Shown here: positions 43,645-52,910 of the stretch, piece by piece
Layout of the letters: the number at the start of each line of letters is the position of its first letter
How positions within the stretch are numbered: the stretch's first letter is position 1
Assembly (NCBI GenBank): GCA_902802355.1
Contig: CADCLU010000005.1
Location: 1-64,000, forward strand
Source of the DNA: an uncultured Erysipelotrichaceae bacterium
GTDB taxonomy: Bacteria > Bacillota_I > Bacilli_A > RFN20 > CAG-826
Direction: 5' to 3'
DNA length: 64,000 nucleotides
Made by a program: the position numbers and the translations under genes
Notes under the pieces: generated by a model
Told to the model about the DNA's origin: nothing
What the model saw: only the letters and a program-made list of their open reading frames with translations
The model's database searches: none

Positions 43645-45159
43645 ATGTCAGTTAAAGTCACCCCTTACATTCCAAATGAAGACTACGACAACCCAGCGAT
43701 GGTCGTCGATTTCTATGAGTTCGCGATGGCGAATTCCCTTTTCCTTCACGGATACAAAGACACCATCGTCGTCTTCGACATGTTCTTCAGAGAGAACCCG
43801 GATAACCTTGGCTATGCTATCTCGTGCGGCCAGGCTAAGTTAACTAAGTTCCTTCTCAACTACCACTTCAACGAAGAAGACCTTATCTATCTACGTGGCA
43901 AAGGCATGTCCGAGGAATTCCTAGAGTGCCTTCGCACCTACAAATGGAAAGGCGATATGTACGCCCTCAAAGAAGGATGCGTCGCCTATCCTCAGGTCCC
44001 GATGGTCAGAATCGAATGCGATATGATCGGTGCCATCCTTATCGAGACCTATCTCCTTCAGACCATGAACTTCCACTCCTTAATCGCCACCAAAGCGACA
44101 AGGATCTCCGGACTCTCCTCCCATAAAGAGAGAGCGGTCATGGAATTCGGCACTAGACGTGCCCAAGGCCAAAGCGCAGGCAACGATGGCGCATATGCCG
44201 CCGTCCTTGGCGGATGCATCGGCACCGCTAACTGCTTAGCTGAGATGAAATATGGCCCAGAGGTCAAAGCGGTCGGAACCATCGCCCACTCCTTCATCGA
44301 ATTCTATCCTGATGAGCTTAGCGCTTTCCGCGCCTATGCTGAGACCTATCCAGATAACGTTTCCTTGCTTTTAGACACTTACAGTGTCTTTGGCTCAGGA
44401 CTTCCTAACCTCATCAAGTTAGATGATGAGCTCATCAAGAAGTATCCAAACGACCCAAATAAGAGAGTCAAATCCGCCCGTGTCGATTCTGGTGATCTTG
44501 CTAGAACCTACAAGAGGCTTAGAAAGGCCCTTGATGCGGCTGGAAAGAGCTACGTCAAATTAATCGCTTCCAATTCTCTTGATGAGAGAAAGATTATGAA
44601 CATGGAAGTCTATGAGGGCGCGAAGTTCGACGCCTATGGCGTTGGGGAGAACCTCATCACTTCCGCCACAGACCCTGTCTTCGGTGGGGTTTATAAGCTT
44701 GTCGCCGTCAAGAACGCCGACGGCAGTTACACCCCAAAGATGAAATGCTCCGACTCTTCCGTCAAAGCCATCATCCCAGGCAAACTCATGGCCTACCGCA
44801 TCTTTGATGAGAATGGCCAAGGACAATGCGATTTGATCACCTTCGACGATGAGGTCGTTGAGGAGGGAAAGCCTGTCACCGTTTACGATTTCGACCCAAC
44901 CTCATTCAAGAGACAAAGAGTCATCACCCCTTATAAGGTTGAGAAGCTTCTTGTCCCTTATATCATCGGTGGCAAACTCGCAGGACCTCTTCCATCGATC
45001 ACCGAGAAGAAGAACTACATCAAAGACCAGCTCGAGAACAAAGTCTGGGAATCCGAGCTTAGACCCGAGCTTCCTCACGTCCACTACGTGGATCTAAGCG
45101 AAAGGCTCTATAACGTCCGTACAGAGCTCTACGAAAAACTTCACGGCGGAAAGATCTAA
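43645..45159 (+). CDS. pncB: Nicotinate phosphoribosyltransferase
   Basis: Converts nicotinic acid and PRPP to nicotinate mononucleotide in NAD salvage. 504 residues, the longer Gram-positive type, with DFYEFAMANSLF, SHKERAVMEFGTRRAQG (family FGTRRA-hallmark) and VRLDSGDL-type RVDSGDLA. Starts 2 nt after the endonuclease stop. Followed by a bidirectional terminator. Confidence 0.93.
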   Translation: MSVKVTPYIPNEDYDNPAMVVDFYEFAMANSLFLHGYKDTIVVFDMFFRENPDNLGYAISCGQAKLTKFLLNYHFNEEDLIYLRGKGMSEEFLECLRTYKWKGDMYALKEGCVAYPQVPMVRIECDMIGAILIETYLLQTMNFHSLIATKATRISGLSSHKERAVMEFGTRRAQGQSAGNDGAYAAVLGGCIGTANCLAEMKYGPEVKAVGTIAHSFIEFYPDELSAFRAYAETYPDNVSLLLDTYSVFGSGLPNLIKLDDELIKKYPNDPNKRVKSARVDSGDLARTYKRLRKALDAAGKSYVKLIASNSLDERKIMNMEVYEGAKFDAYGVGENLITSATDPVFGGVYKLVAVKNADGSYTPKMKCSDSSVKAIIPGKLMAYRIFDENGQGQCDLITFDDEVVEEGKPVTVYDFDPTSFKRQRVITPYKVEKLLVPYIIGGKLAGPLPSITEKKNYIKDQLENKVWESELRPELPHVHYVDLSERLYNVRTELYEKLHGGKI

Positions 45160-45165
45160 AGACAA

Positions 45166-45199
45166 AAGAAAAAGCCTCGCTTCGGCGGGGCTCTTTTTT
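45166..45199. terminator. Bidirectional terminator
   Basis: GCCTCGC/GCGGGGC stem with TTCG loop; T-run on both strands. Lies between convergent pncB and the ABC permease. Confidence 0.85.
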
Positions 45200-47759
45200 A
45201 TTCTACGCTCTTGAGGGATTCGACCATCTTCACGCTGTCGCTTTGGAATGAGTAGAAACCATTGACGAGGAGAGCGACAACGAACGTGAGGACGAACGAC
45301 AATACGAACGAGAGAGGGTTGATATGGAAGAGATAATGGACGAGCTCAACTTTGTTGAGGGTCATGACGCCCATGTGGAATGGTATGCCAGCGAATAAGC
45401 CTATGCCTACACCTATTGCGACAAGGGCCATCATCTCGAAGATGAGAGGGAAGGCGATCTCAGCGCGCGAGAAACCTAAGACCTTGAGGGTTGCGATATC
45501 CCTTGTCCTGTCTTTGAAGTTCATGAGAGCGAGGTTATAGAGAACCGTGATGGCAAGAAGGATGGCGAAGACCTTGACGGCATTGGTCATGATGAGGATG
45601 CCTCCCATGACGTCACTCACCGATTTGGCCCAGTCTTCCTGGGTTTGGGCTTGCATGACATAAGGCAAGGCTAGGAGCTTCGTTTTGATCTCGTCAGGGC
45701 TATAGCCCTCAACTATGTCGAGGTTGCAACCTGAATAGGAACCTCCCCAATCGCCAAGGACTGGGGAATCGCCATAGACGATGACGCCGTTATAGACGAA
45801 AGCCTCATAGACATCGTAGACAGTCGCGCTGTAGGTCACATTCGAATAGGTGAAGGTGACAGTGTCCCCCGCTTTCGCGCCTGTTGAGTCAGAGATTTTC
45901 TGAGAGATGGCGACCTGGTCAAGAGGCATCTCAGGAACGTATTTCATGTGGGATTTGCGGCCGTTTTCACCCAAAATGAAGATAAAAGAGTCGGCAGAAT
46001 GACCTTCTTCGTAACTGATCGTGGAAGTCGCTCTCGTATACATCTCAAAAGACTTGACCCCCTCGATTCCCATGAGGTCATCTTCAATGTCCGCTTTCGT
46101 TTTGATTGAGGAAAAAGTGAGAGATATGTCTTGGCTATTGCCTAGGACCATATCGTGATCAAGGCCATAGTTAATCGTGTCCTCAACACCAAAGCCACAG
46201 ACAAGAAGAGCTGTGCAACCGACGATGCCGACAATGACCATGATGGATTTGACGACATCGCTGAACATGTTTCTTAGAGCCATCTTAAGGGATAAGAAAG
46301 TGATGCCGTGTTTCGGCTCAATCTTAAGCGAATAGGATTTCATGACCCTTGGACGAGGTCTCATCGATTCGCAAGGCTTAAGGGATATTTCCCTTCTAGC
46401 GATGAAATAGGTGACTCCTGCCGCAATCGATAGGAACGATAGAGCGGTCAATATTCCAGTAAACCAAGGGAAGACATAGCCAAGGGTTGGAAGGGTATAA
46501 ATAATCGCGTATTTCTTATCCATGATCCATGGGATGAGGATTGGACCGACGATCTCGCCGATAAGGGTTCCGATTCCGACCAAAGCGAGGGTGATCGCAA
46601 CATAAAGGGACATAATCTCGCCGTTTTTGAGACCTAACGCTTTCATCGTGCCGATCTGCATCCTCTCTTTGAGGATGATTTGCGAGGTGGTCGTTAATAT
46701 GACAAGGACCGCGACTAGGAAGAAAACGAACGGGAAAAGGAAGGTGAAGTTACGGGCTTGCTCAACGTCATTGTGGACCGTGATGACGAAAGGCATATCA
46801 CTTCTATCGTTGGTGGAGAGAAGGTTATTGGCCGTCTTTGATTTGAAATACTCGTTGACGCTTTTCTTGATTAAGGAGGAGTCCTCCCCTTCATTCAGTT
46901 TGATGAGGTACTGGTTCGGACAAAGGAGACGTCCCTCATAATTCATGGTGCCGTCACCCTGGAAGAAAGAGGCTTCTGTGAGGATCTCATGGAGGACATT
47001 TATCTCCTTGATCTTATCTTCTTCTGAGAGCTCGCTTTTCATGTTGCCGTAGAGCATCTCATCGAAGGCTTTGTGGAAGGCTTTGTCACTGATGATGATG
47101 GTTGAGTTATTGTATGAGGATTTCGCGATGTTCTCTGGGAATTTCATGAGTCCCGTGACCTTGAAATCAAGGACAAGCGTCTTCGCTTTGAGAGGGTTCT
47201 TCTCATCGTCGTAGTAGCGTTCAAGCTTAAGCAGATCGGAAAGCCATGAAGACCTTGAGGTGAAGGCACTCATATCGAGGGTGATATCGAAATCGCCACC
47301 TAGGGTGTATGAGCCTAAAGCGGCTTTGCTTGGGTCGGTTGAGCCAAGGGATTCGTCAATCCTGACGAAATAATCCGAGGTATCTTGCTCGTTCTTCTGA
47401 AGGTCATATGGATGGGAGATAGAAGGTTCTCCATCGGTCACGGCGACATAGACACTATGATGTCCGGCCTGACCCATGATCTCGAAACGGGATTCAACAC
47501 TGCCTTTATCTTGGACAATATATTTAATCGCGGCTTCGTCACGTTCATCGTAACTAAGCGTGGTGACCCAAAGGTCGGCCATGTTGCCATTTCTGAAAGT
47601 TGTCTCAACACGGCTAGAGAAATTCTCGGCATTGGCCATAAGGCCAACAAAAAGAGTCACCGCGATCGCACCGATGGCGATGATGGCGAGGAATTGCTTC
47701 CAGTTGTTCTTTATTTCCCTGAGGCCGAGTTTGGCGAGGAGTTTTTTGACGCTCACCAC
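45198..47759 (-). CDS. FtsX/MacB-type ABC transporter permease
   Basis: 853 residues with two FtsX domains: an N-terminal span, a large extracytoplasmic region, three spans (~340-440), a second large domain from ~490, and three final spans. Typical of exporters or mechanotransmission systems such as those of lipoproteins or peptides. The GTG start at 47759 overlaps the ATPase stop by 7 bp. Together with the ATPase it forms an operon driven by the operator-promoter at 48465-48493. Substrate unknown. Confidence 0.88.
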   Translation of the reverse strand: MVSVKKLLAKLGLREIKNNWKQFLAIIAIGAIAVTLFVGLMANAENFSSRVETTFRNGNMADLWVTTLSYDERDEAAIKYIVQDKGSVESRFEIMGQAGHHSVYVAVTDGEPSISHPYDLQKNEQDTSDYFVRIDESLGSTDPSKAALGSYTLGGDFDITLDMSAFTSRSSWLSDLLKLERYYDDEKNPLKAKTLVLDFKVTGLMKFPENIAKSSYNNSTIIISDKAFHKAFDEMLYGNMKSELSEEDKIKEINVLHEILTEASFFQGDGTMNYEGRLLCPNQYLIKLNEGEDSSLIKKSVNEYFKSKTANNLLSTNDRSDMPFVITVHNDVEQARNFTFLFPFVFFLVAVLVILTTTSQIILKERMQIGTMKALGLKNGEIMSLYVAITLALVGIGTLIGEIVGPILIPWIMDKKYAIIYTLPTLGYVFPWFTGILTALSFLSIAAGVTYFIARREISLKPCESMRPRPRVMKSYSLKIEPKHGITFLSLKMALRNMFSDVVKSIMVIVGIVGCTALLVCGFGVEDTINYGLDHDMVLGNSQDISLTFSSIKTKADIEDDLMGIEGVKSFEMYTRATSTISYEEGHSADSFIFILGENGRKSHMKYVPEMPLDQVAISQKISDSTGAKAGDTVTFTYSNVTYSATVYDVYEAFVYNGVIVYGDSPVLGDWGGSYSGCNLDIVEGYSPDEIKTKLLALPYVMQAQTQEDWAKSVSDVMGGILIMTNAVKVFAILLAITVLYNLALMNFKDRTRDIATLKVLGFSRAEIAFPLIFEMMALVAIGVGIGLFAGIPFHMGVMTLNKVELVHYLFHINPLSFVLSFVLTFVVALLVNGFYSFQSDSVKMVESLKSVE

Positions 47760-48457
47760 TTAACCTCCGAAGGCTTAAGCGGGTTCTCCACTATTTCGTT
47801 CGTCTCGATTTTGCCATCTCTGATGCGGATAAGACGTTCTGCGCATTCGGCGATCTGGCTGTTATGGGTGACGAGGATGACGGTTTTCTTGTATTCCACC
47901 GCGACTTCATTGAGAAGCTCGATGATTGAAGCGCCTGTTTTACTATCTAAAGCGCCAGTAGGCTCATCGCAAAGGAGGAGCTTAGGGTTCTTGACGATAG
48001 CACGGGCAATCGCGACTCTTTGCTGCTCACCACCAGATAACTGGGATGGGAAGTTATTGGCTCTTTTCTCTAAGCCAACGCGTTTAAGGATGTCTCTCGC
48101 ATCGAATGGGTTTTTGGCAACGCTTGCCGCAAGTTCGATATTCTCAAGCGCCGTAAGGTTCGGCATGAGGTTATAGAACTGGAAAACGAATCCGATGTCC
48201 TGTCTTCTGAAGAGGGCGAGTTTCTTGGATTTGTATTTGGCGATGTCCTCTCCGGCGACGAGATATTCGCCGCTTGTTGCATTATCCATTCCGCCTAAAA
48301 GGTTAAGGAGAGTGCTCTTGCCTGCGCCAGAGGCACCTAAGATAACGACAAACTCACCCTCGTTGAGGGTGAAAGAGACATCATCCAAAGCCCTGACCTC
48401 ATTGTCCTGGCCTTGGTTGTATATTTTCGAAAGATGAGAGACTTTGATTTGTTCCAT
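47753..48457 (-). CDS. ABC transporter ATP-binding protein, LolD/MacB-type
   Basis: 234 residues. Start chosen at 48457 (MEQIKVSHLSKIY), which directly follows the promoter; the extra 12 codons upstream would lie across the promoter itself. Walker A GASGAGKSTLL, signature LSGGEQQRVAIARAI, Walker B LLCDEPTGALD, H-loop VTHN. The DEPTGALD form marks the exporter subclass that pairs with FtsX-like permeases. Partner of the next gene. Confidence 0.93.
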   Translation of the reverse strand: MEQIKVSHLSKIYNQGQDNEVRALDDVSFTLNEGEFVVILGASGAGKSTLLNLLGGMDNATSGEYLVAGEDIAKYKSKKLALFRRQDIGFVFQFYNLMPNLTALENIELAASVAKNPFDARDILKRVGLEKRANNFPSQLSGGEQQRVAIARAIVKNPKLLLCDEPTGALDSKTGASIIELLNEVAVEYKKTVILVTHNSQIAECAERLIRIRDGKIETNEIVENPLKPSEVKW

Positions 48458-48464
48458 GCTCTTG

Positions 48465-48493
48465 TTTATACCCCAATACGTTGGGGTTAACAA
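48465..48493 (-). promoter_or_regulatory. Promoter with an inverted-repeat operator in its spacer, leaderless start
   Basis: -35 TTGTTA (48488-48493), -10 TATAAA (48465-48470). The 17-bp spacer is an inverted repeat, ACCCCAA-CGT-ATTGGGG, filling it completely. The ATG follows the -10 after 7 nt. A dimeric regulator bound here would block RNA polymerase. Confidence 0.55.
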
Positions 48494-48513
48494 GAATTAG
48501 GCGTTTTTGGACA

Positions 48514-50406
48514 TTAATACCAAAAACCGCCATAGCCCCATCCGGTAGGGACGTTCCATGGGCTTGAGGAGTGTTCTGGATGCTGGTTGTTCGTGCCATG
48601 GAATGCGCCATTGCAGATGGTTTTCACATAGCCGAAAGTCCTGAGTTTGTAGAAGCCGACATTGGCCCAGATGACGTATTCAGGCTCAATGTAATTGGCA
48701 AGGATTATGGCGTATTCGTTGTTGCTATATTCCGCAAAAGAAGCGCAAATTGCTGCGGATTCTTTGGTAATTTTGATTCCGTAGTAGCTATATCCAGCCC
48801 TGATGACGTAGTAGTTATTCGGATTCACTTTCTGATGGTTTTTGACAACGACGGTGTTCTGGTTGCCATAGAGGGATTGGACCTGGCCATCATTGCCATA
48901 AGCAATAAGGGTTCCGCCATTGATCGTGATCTGGGAATACGTGCCGCATTCAAGAGGAGAATGGGAATTGTCTTTCGAGGCGACGATGATGACGAGACCT
49001 GAGCGCATCTCGAAATAGCCATCGCTGTCAATGCCATCTCCTTCGGCGTTGATGTAGTGATTGCCACCGCCGATATAGACCATGGTGTCAGTACGTTCCC
49101 TATGGATGGTGTCAGCTTTCCAGCCGTCGTCAGAAGAATTGACATAGGTGATTCCGCCACTAGTGGCGATCTTCTGAGCCAAGAAGCCTCTATGTCCGCT
49201 TGAGACGGTGATATAACCGCCACGGATCTCAAGGTTTACATCGGCTCTGATGCCTTGGCACCAAGTGGAATTTCCAACATCCATCGTATAGGTTCCGCCA
49301 TTGACGAAGACGGATGAGGTCTGAGAGCGGATGCCATCGCCTTTGAGGGCGTTTAGATAGAAAGAACCGCCATCGACGATGATGCCCTTCTCAGCATATA
49401 AGGCGTGGGATTCTTTGGATTCGATTTGGCCGTTGCCGCCTTCCATGTAGAGGGCGCCTGCGCTATAGATGGCGGAGCCAGGGACCTTCATGGAATAGGA
49501 AGCGTCTTTGATCTCAACGCCAGCGATATCGTCATTCTCTTCGGTGTTCCCGAAGACTGGGATGGTGACAGATTCATCGAAGTCGCTCACTTCGACGGCG
49601 TGTCCGGCCTCACCTGTTGAGTTAAAGGTGAAGGAACCGCCTTCTTCTGCTCTACCAAGGACGATGGAGTTCTTGGCTTTGAGACAGCTTCCTGGAGAGA
49701 GGACGGCTAAGGTTAAGCCAAAGGCTTCGATGCTCTTTTTGGATTCGATTCCGTTATTCGCGAAGGCGTTGACCCTAAGGGATCCTTTGCCACGGAATTT
49801 GAGTTTCGAATGAGCGTATATAGCCGCATCATTCTGTTCTCCGATAAGACGACCATCGCGGTTATCGACGATGACCGAGGAGGTATTCTCAGGGATATTG
49901 ACGAGGAGATTGGAGGTTCCGGTCGAATAGATCGGTCCTGGGGTATATTCTTCGCCATCGACGTCCATCGTGTAAGTGCCAGCGCATCTGATGAAGACGC
50001 CATTCATCATGACTCTCACGGTGTCTAAGCTTTCGGTGGCTTCGGCGGTGTTGAAGAGAAGGCCGTTTGAGAGGGCCCCGCTGATGACATAGTCACCGAT
50101 TTCTTTGATGTTGATGATGTTGTTCTCGTTATCGATGCTGACCTTATTCGAATCAGAGGTTGTTGAGTCGCCATCGGCCAAGGTGATAGTGATGGCATTT
50201 GAGGAGAAATACTGGTTCTGGGCGATTGCGCTATCGGCGGCAGAGTCGATGTTGATTTCGCTGTCATTGATGGAAGCACCACTGTCATCGACTTGTGGGA
50301 TTGATACCGAATTGCCAGCGCTTGAGGTATTTACCTCAATACCGCAAGAAGGCAGCATGAAAAGAGATGTCAGCAATGGGATGATTTTTAGACGTCTCTT
50401 CATCAA
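48514..50406 (-). CDS. Cthe_2159-type carbohydrate-binding lipoprotein
   Basis: 630 residues. Lipobox PSC, acidic/Ser linker, then a long parallel beta-helix of short G-N-I-rich turns (e.g. GDYVISGALSNGLLFNTA, SNLLVNIPENTSSVIVDNRDGRLIG, DGIDSDGYFEMRSG). This matches the carbohydrate-binding domain family described from Clostridium thermocellum Cthe_2159, which binds cellulose and pectin-type polymers. A second, smaller copy is the next gene upstream. No catalytic residues. It probably binds polysaccharide at the cell surface. Confidence 0.85.
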   Translation of the reverse strand: MMKRRLKIIPLLTSLFMLPSCGIEVNTSSAGNSVSIPQVDDSGASINDSEINIDSAADSAIAQNQYFSSNAITITLADGDSTTSDSNKVSIDNENNIINIKEIGDYVISGALSNGLLFNTAEATESLDTVRVMMNGVFIRCAGTYTMDVDGEEYTPGPIYSTGTSNLLVNIPENTSSVIVDNRDGRLIGEQNDAAIYAHSKLKFRGKGSLRVNAFANNGIESKKSIEAFGLTLAVLSPGSCLKAKNSIVLGRAEEGGSFTFNSTGEAGHAVEVSDFDESVTIPVFGNTEENDDIAGVEIKDASYSMKVPGSAIYSAGALYMEGGNGQIESKESHALYAEKGIIVDGGSFYLNALKGDGIRSQTSSVFVNGGTYTMDVGNSTWCQGIRADVNLEIRGGYITVSSGHRGFLAQKIATSGGITYVNSSDDGWKADTIHRERTDTMVYIGGGNHYINAEGDGIDSDGYFEMRSGLVIIVASKDNSHSPLECGTYSQITINGGTLIAYGNDGQVQSLYGNQNTVVVKNHQKVNPNNYYVIRAGYSYYGIKITKESAAICASFAEYSNNEYAIILANYIEPEYVIWANVGFYKLRTFGYVKTICNGAFHGTNNQHPEHSSSPWNVPTGWGYGGFWY

Positions 50407-50421
50407 GCTTTCTCCTTCCGT

Positions 50422-51369
50422 TTAGTAAGTGTATGAGCCTTTCGAGAGAGTGGCTCCGTTGAAGGACACGAATCCGCTGATGACGGCATTGACCGTGCCA
50501 GAGTAGTTCTTGTCCTTGCAGATTGGGTCGTTGTCGATGTGAACGCCTGTCACACTGCCGTCGATTATGAGATTGGTGTCGGTTTTGAAGGCGTTTTCGC
50601 AGCCATCGATGGTGATTGTCGTTCCCGTTCCGATGGTGATTGAGCCATCCCAGGAAGAGGAATCAGAGAAATCGAAGGCCTGTTTGCCGGCGTTTTTGAT
50701 GTCGATGGTGCCGGAGAAGTTGACCTTCTCACCACCGTCTTTGCCGTTGTCGGTAAAGAAGTTGTCGCCATGTAAGCCATCCTTGCCAGAGCCATTCACC
50801 TTAAGGGCGAGACGGTCATAGACGCGGATGTCGTCGGCTTTGGCGGCATGGTCGACATTCGAGGAGAGTGTTAAGAAACCATTTCCACAAAGGTGAAGGT
50901 CATTATTGCAGCTGACAGGGATGCCGTCAGCGGCGATTTTGTTCACAGTGCCGTCGTTGGCCTGAAGGACGAGGCCCGACTTCTTGGAGTTATAAGAGAA
51001 GACCACTCCTTCAGTCGCCATGTTGGTGAGGTTGACGCCATTGAGGACGAAGAGGACTCTTCCATGATCCTCAAGGTCAGCCGTGTTATTGATTGCGAAC
51101 GTTCCTTCGAAGGCGCCTGATAACTCATAGGAGATATCGTTTTCGGTGACTTCGAAAGAATATGTCTTTGTGCTCAAATCGAAGGTTGGGGCGGCTGCAT
51201 CGCCTAAAGGTTTGACCTCGAGTGCTTTATCCGAATAGGAATTGCTGTCTTCGATGGTCGTAGGCGCAGAGTACTCAGAGGAATCTTCGCTGCTAGTGGC
51301 GATGAGGCTATCGCAACCGCAGAGGAGCATTCCGCCAAGAAGCATTGTAGCGAGGAGTGTTTTCTTCAT
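50422..51369 (-). CDS. Cthe_2159-type carbohydrate-binding lipoprotein (short)
   Basis: 315 residues from the ATG at 51369 (AGAGAGG upstream). Lipobox CGC, Ser-rich linker, then the same beta-helix family as the downstream gene (DISYELSGAFEGTFAINNTADLEDHGRVLFVLNGVNLTNM, DGIPVSCNNDLHLCGNGFLTL). It ends in a compact repeat of Gly/Ser. Fifteen bp from its partner, so cotranscribed; the two may act together on a surface polymer. Confidence 0.8.
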   Translation of the reverse strand: MKKTLLATMLLGGMLLCGCDSLIATSSEDSSEYSAPTTIEDSNSYSDKALEVKPLGDAAAPTFDLSTKTYSFEVTENDISYELSGAFEGTFAINNTADLEDHGRVLFVLNGVNLTNMATEGVVFSYNSKKSGLVLQANDGTVNKIAADGIPVSCNNDLHLCGNGFLTLSSNVDHAAKADDIRVYDRLALKVNGSGKDGLHGDNFFTDNGKDGGEKVNFSGTIDIKNAGKQAFDFSDSSSWDGSITIGTGTTITIDGCENAFKTDTNLIIDGSVTGVHIDNDPICKDKNYSGTVNAVISGFVSFNGATLSKGSYTY

Positions 51370-51422
51370 GATTGACCTCTCTTTACAATCTATAAACGCC
51401 CCAACATTCAATGTTGTTGGTT

Positions 51423-52766
51423 TTAGTCAGCGAGGGTTCCCATTGGATCCCATGGGTGGAGTTTGATCGGTTCGGCCTCGGTGGCTTTGAGTTCTTCTTC
51501 GGTGAGGTACTTCTTCATGATGACGGCCTGATAGACGAATTTGTCGAACCAGGTCTCACTCATGACGTAGTAACCGCTGAGAGCGACGTCGTTGCCCCAG
51601 CTGTTCTCGATCTTCCATCTGTTGGCCTTGCCATCTTTGAGATTGACGCCGGTGATGACCATGGCGTGGTTCATGGCGCTATGCCAGTAATCGAGCATCT
51701 TCTCTTTAGAGAACTCGACGCTGAGATCGAACTCGGATTCATAATCGAAGGACTTGTCATCCCAAGCGAAGAGCTTTGGATCGCGGTAGAAAGAGACGTC
51801 GCTTCCAAACCAGACTGGCTCGCCATCGGAAAGCTGTTTGATGATAAGTTCCTTGATACGTTCCATTGGAAGGTTGAGGTGGTTGATGGCCTTCCCTTCT
51901 TTGACGTTGCCAAGGTACTCGATGGTGTAGTTCTTCATGTATGGCTTGTCGCTCGTTGGTGAGTTGATGAGGGACTGATATTCGTCGATTCTCTCGCCGA
52001 TGTACTTCTCAAAGAAGGTTTTCGGGGTGAGGTCTTTGTCGACGAAGTAGCCCTTCTCATTCTCATATTCGAAATCGAATTTGGTTGGAGGGACGCCGAA
52101 GCAGTTAAGGAAGAGATGGTAGATCTTTTCCATGACCTCTTCTTTCATTTTTCTCGCGGTAGCAATATCGCCTTTTTTGAGGAAAGAGGCAGAATCTGCA
52201 GCGAATTTTCTGATTGCGGCATTAACCAAGAAGTCGCTTTCCTGGGTGTTTTCGGACTGGAAGGTCTCTGGGAATTTGTTCTGTGGAACGAGGCCGTATT
52301 TCTTGACGAGGTTGACGAACATATCCCACTGGCCACCGTCGGAGACTGGCATGGCGAGGATGAAATGAAGCTCTCTGTCGTCATGGTCGCGGCCACCGAG
52401 CTCAAGGATGGTCTCGAGAGCGAAGTTGGCCTTCTCAATCTTGTCGTAGAGAGAGATATAGTTCTGGGAGAGCTCGAAGCTCTTGAGTTCGCATTTCTTG
52501 GCGATGATCTCGCGGAGGACATTGAGGCCGGCGAAGATCCAGCAGCGGCCACTTCTCCTCTGATTGGCGACCGGCAAGGTCTTCAGGTCGATGGAGAAGG
52601 CTGGGGCGACGCTTCCTAAAGCGCCTGGCTCATAGATGGCAGCGGAGATGTTGCCTTTGCTGAGGGCGTGCCTCACGATGGTGTTCTTTTTGTCTTCTGA
52701 ATAGTCTTTGACGATTTTGGCGGTGACTTCTTCGTTAAGTGCGCCGATAAGTTTTTCTTTTGACAT
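51423..52766 (-). CDS. pepC: Aminopeptidase C (bleomycin hydrolase family)
   Basis: Cysteine aminopeptidase of intracellular peptide turnover. 447 residues. Active-site Cys in NQRRSGRCWIFAG, His in MNHAMVITGV and Asn in IENSWG are all present. The C-terminus ends in ...WDPMGTLAD, and the family's self-blocking terminal residue cannot be judged. AAAGGAAT precedes the ATG. Next to pepT, together a peptide-degradation pair on opposite strands. Confidence 0.93.
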   Translation of the reverse strand: MSKEKLIGALNEEVTAKIVKDYSEDKKNTIVRHALSKGNISAAIYEPGALGSVAPAFSIDLKTLPVANQRRSGRCWIFAGLNVLREIIAKKCELKSFELSQNYISLYDKIEKANFALETILELGGRDHDDRELHFILAMPVSDGGQWDMFVNLVKKYGLVPQNKFPETFQSENTQESDFLVNAAIRKFAADSASFLKKGDIATARKMKEEVMEKIYHLFLNCFGVPPTKFDFEYENEKGYFVDKDLTPKTFFEKYIGERIDEYQSLINSPTSDKPYMKNYTIEYLGNVKEGKAINHLNLPMERIKELIIKQLSDGEPVWFGSDVSFYRDPKLFAWDDKSFDYESEFDLSVEFSKEKMLDYWHSAMNHAMVITGVNLKDGKANRWKIENSWGNDVALSGYYVMSETWFDKFVYQAVIMKKYLTEEELKATEAEPIKLHPWDPMGTLAD

Positions 52767-52910
52767 TTTTCTGATTCCTTTCTTTGAAAGACGTTCCCAT
52801 TTTAGCGAATTCGCACTACATGTGGTAGCGTATTGACCTTTAAAAAGGTCTTTCCTTAGTGTTTTCCTTCTATTTGAGTTACAATAACCGAGTTAGACGA
52901 GGCAAACACC

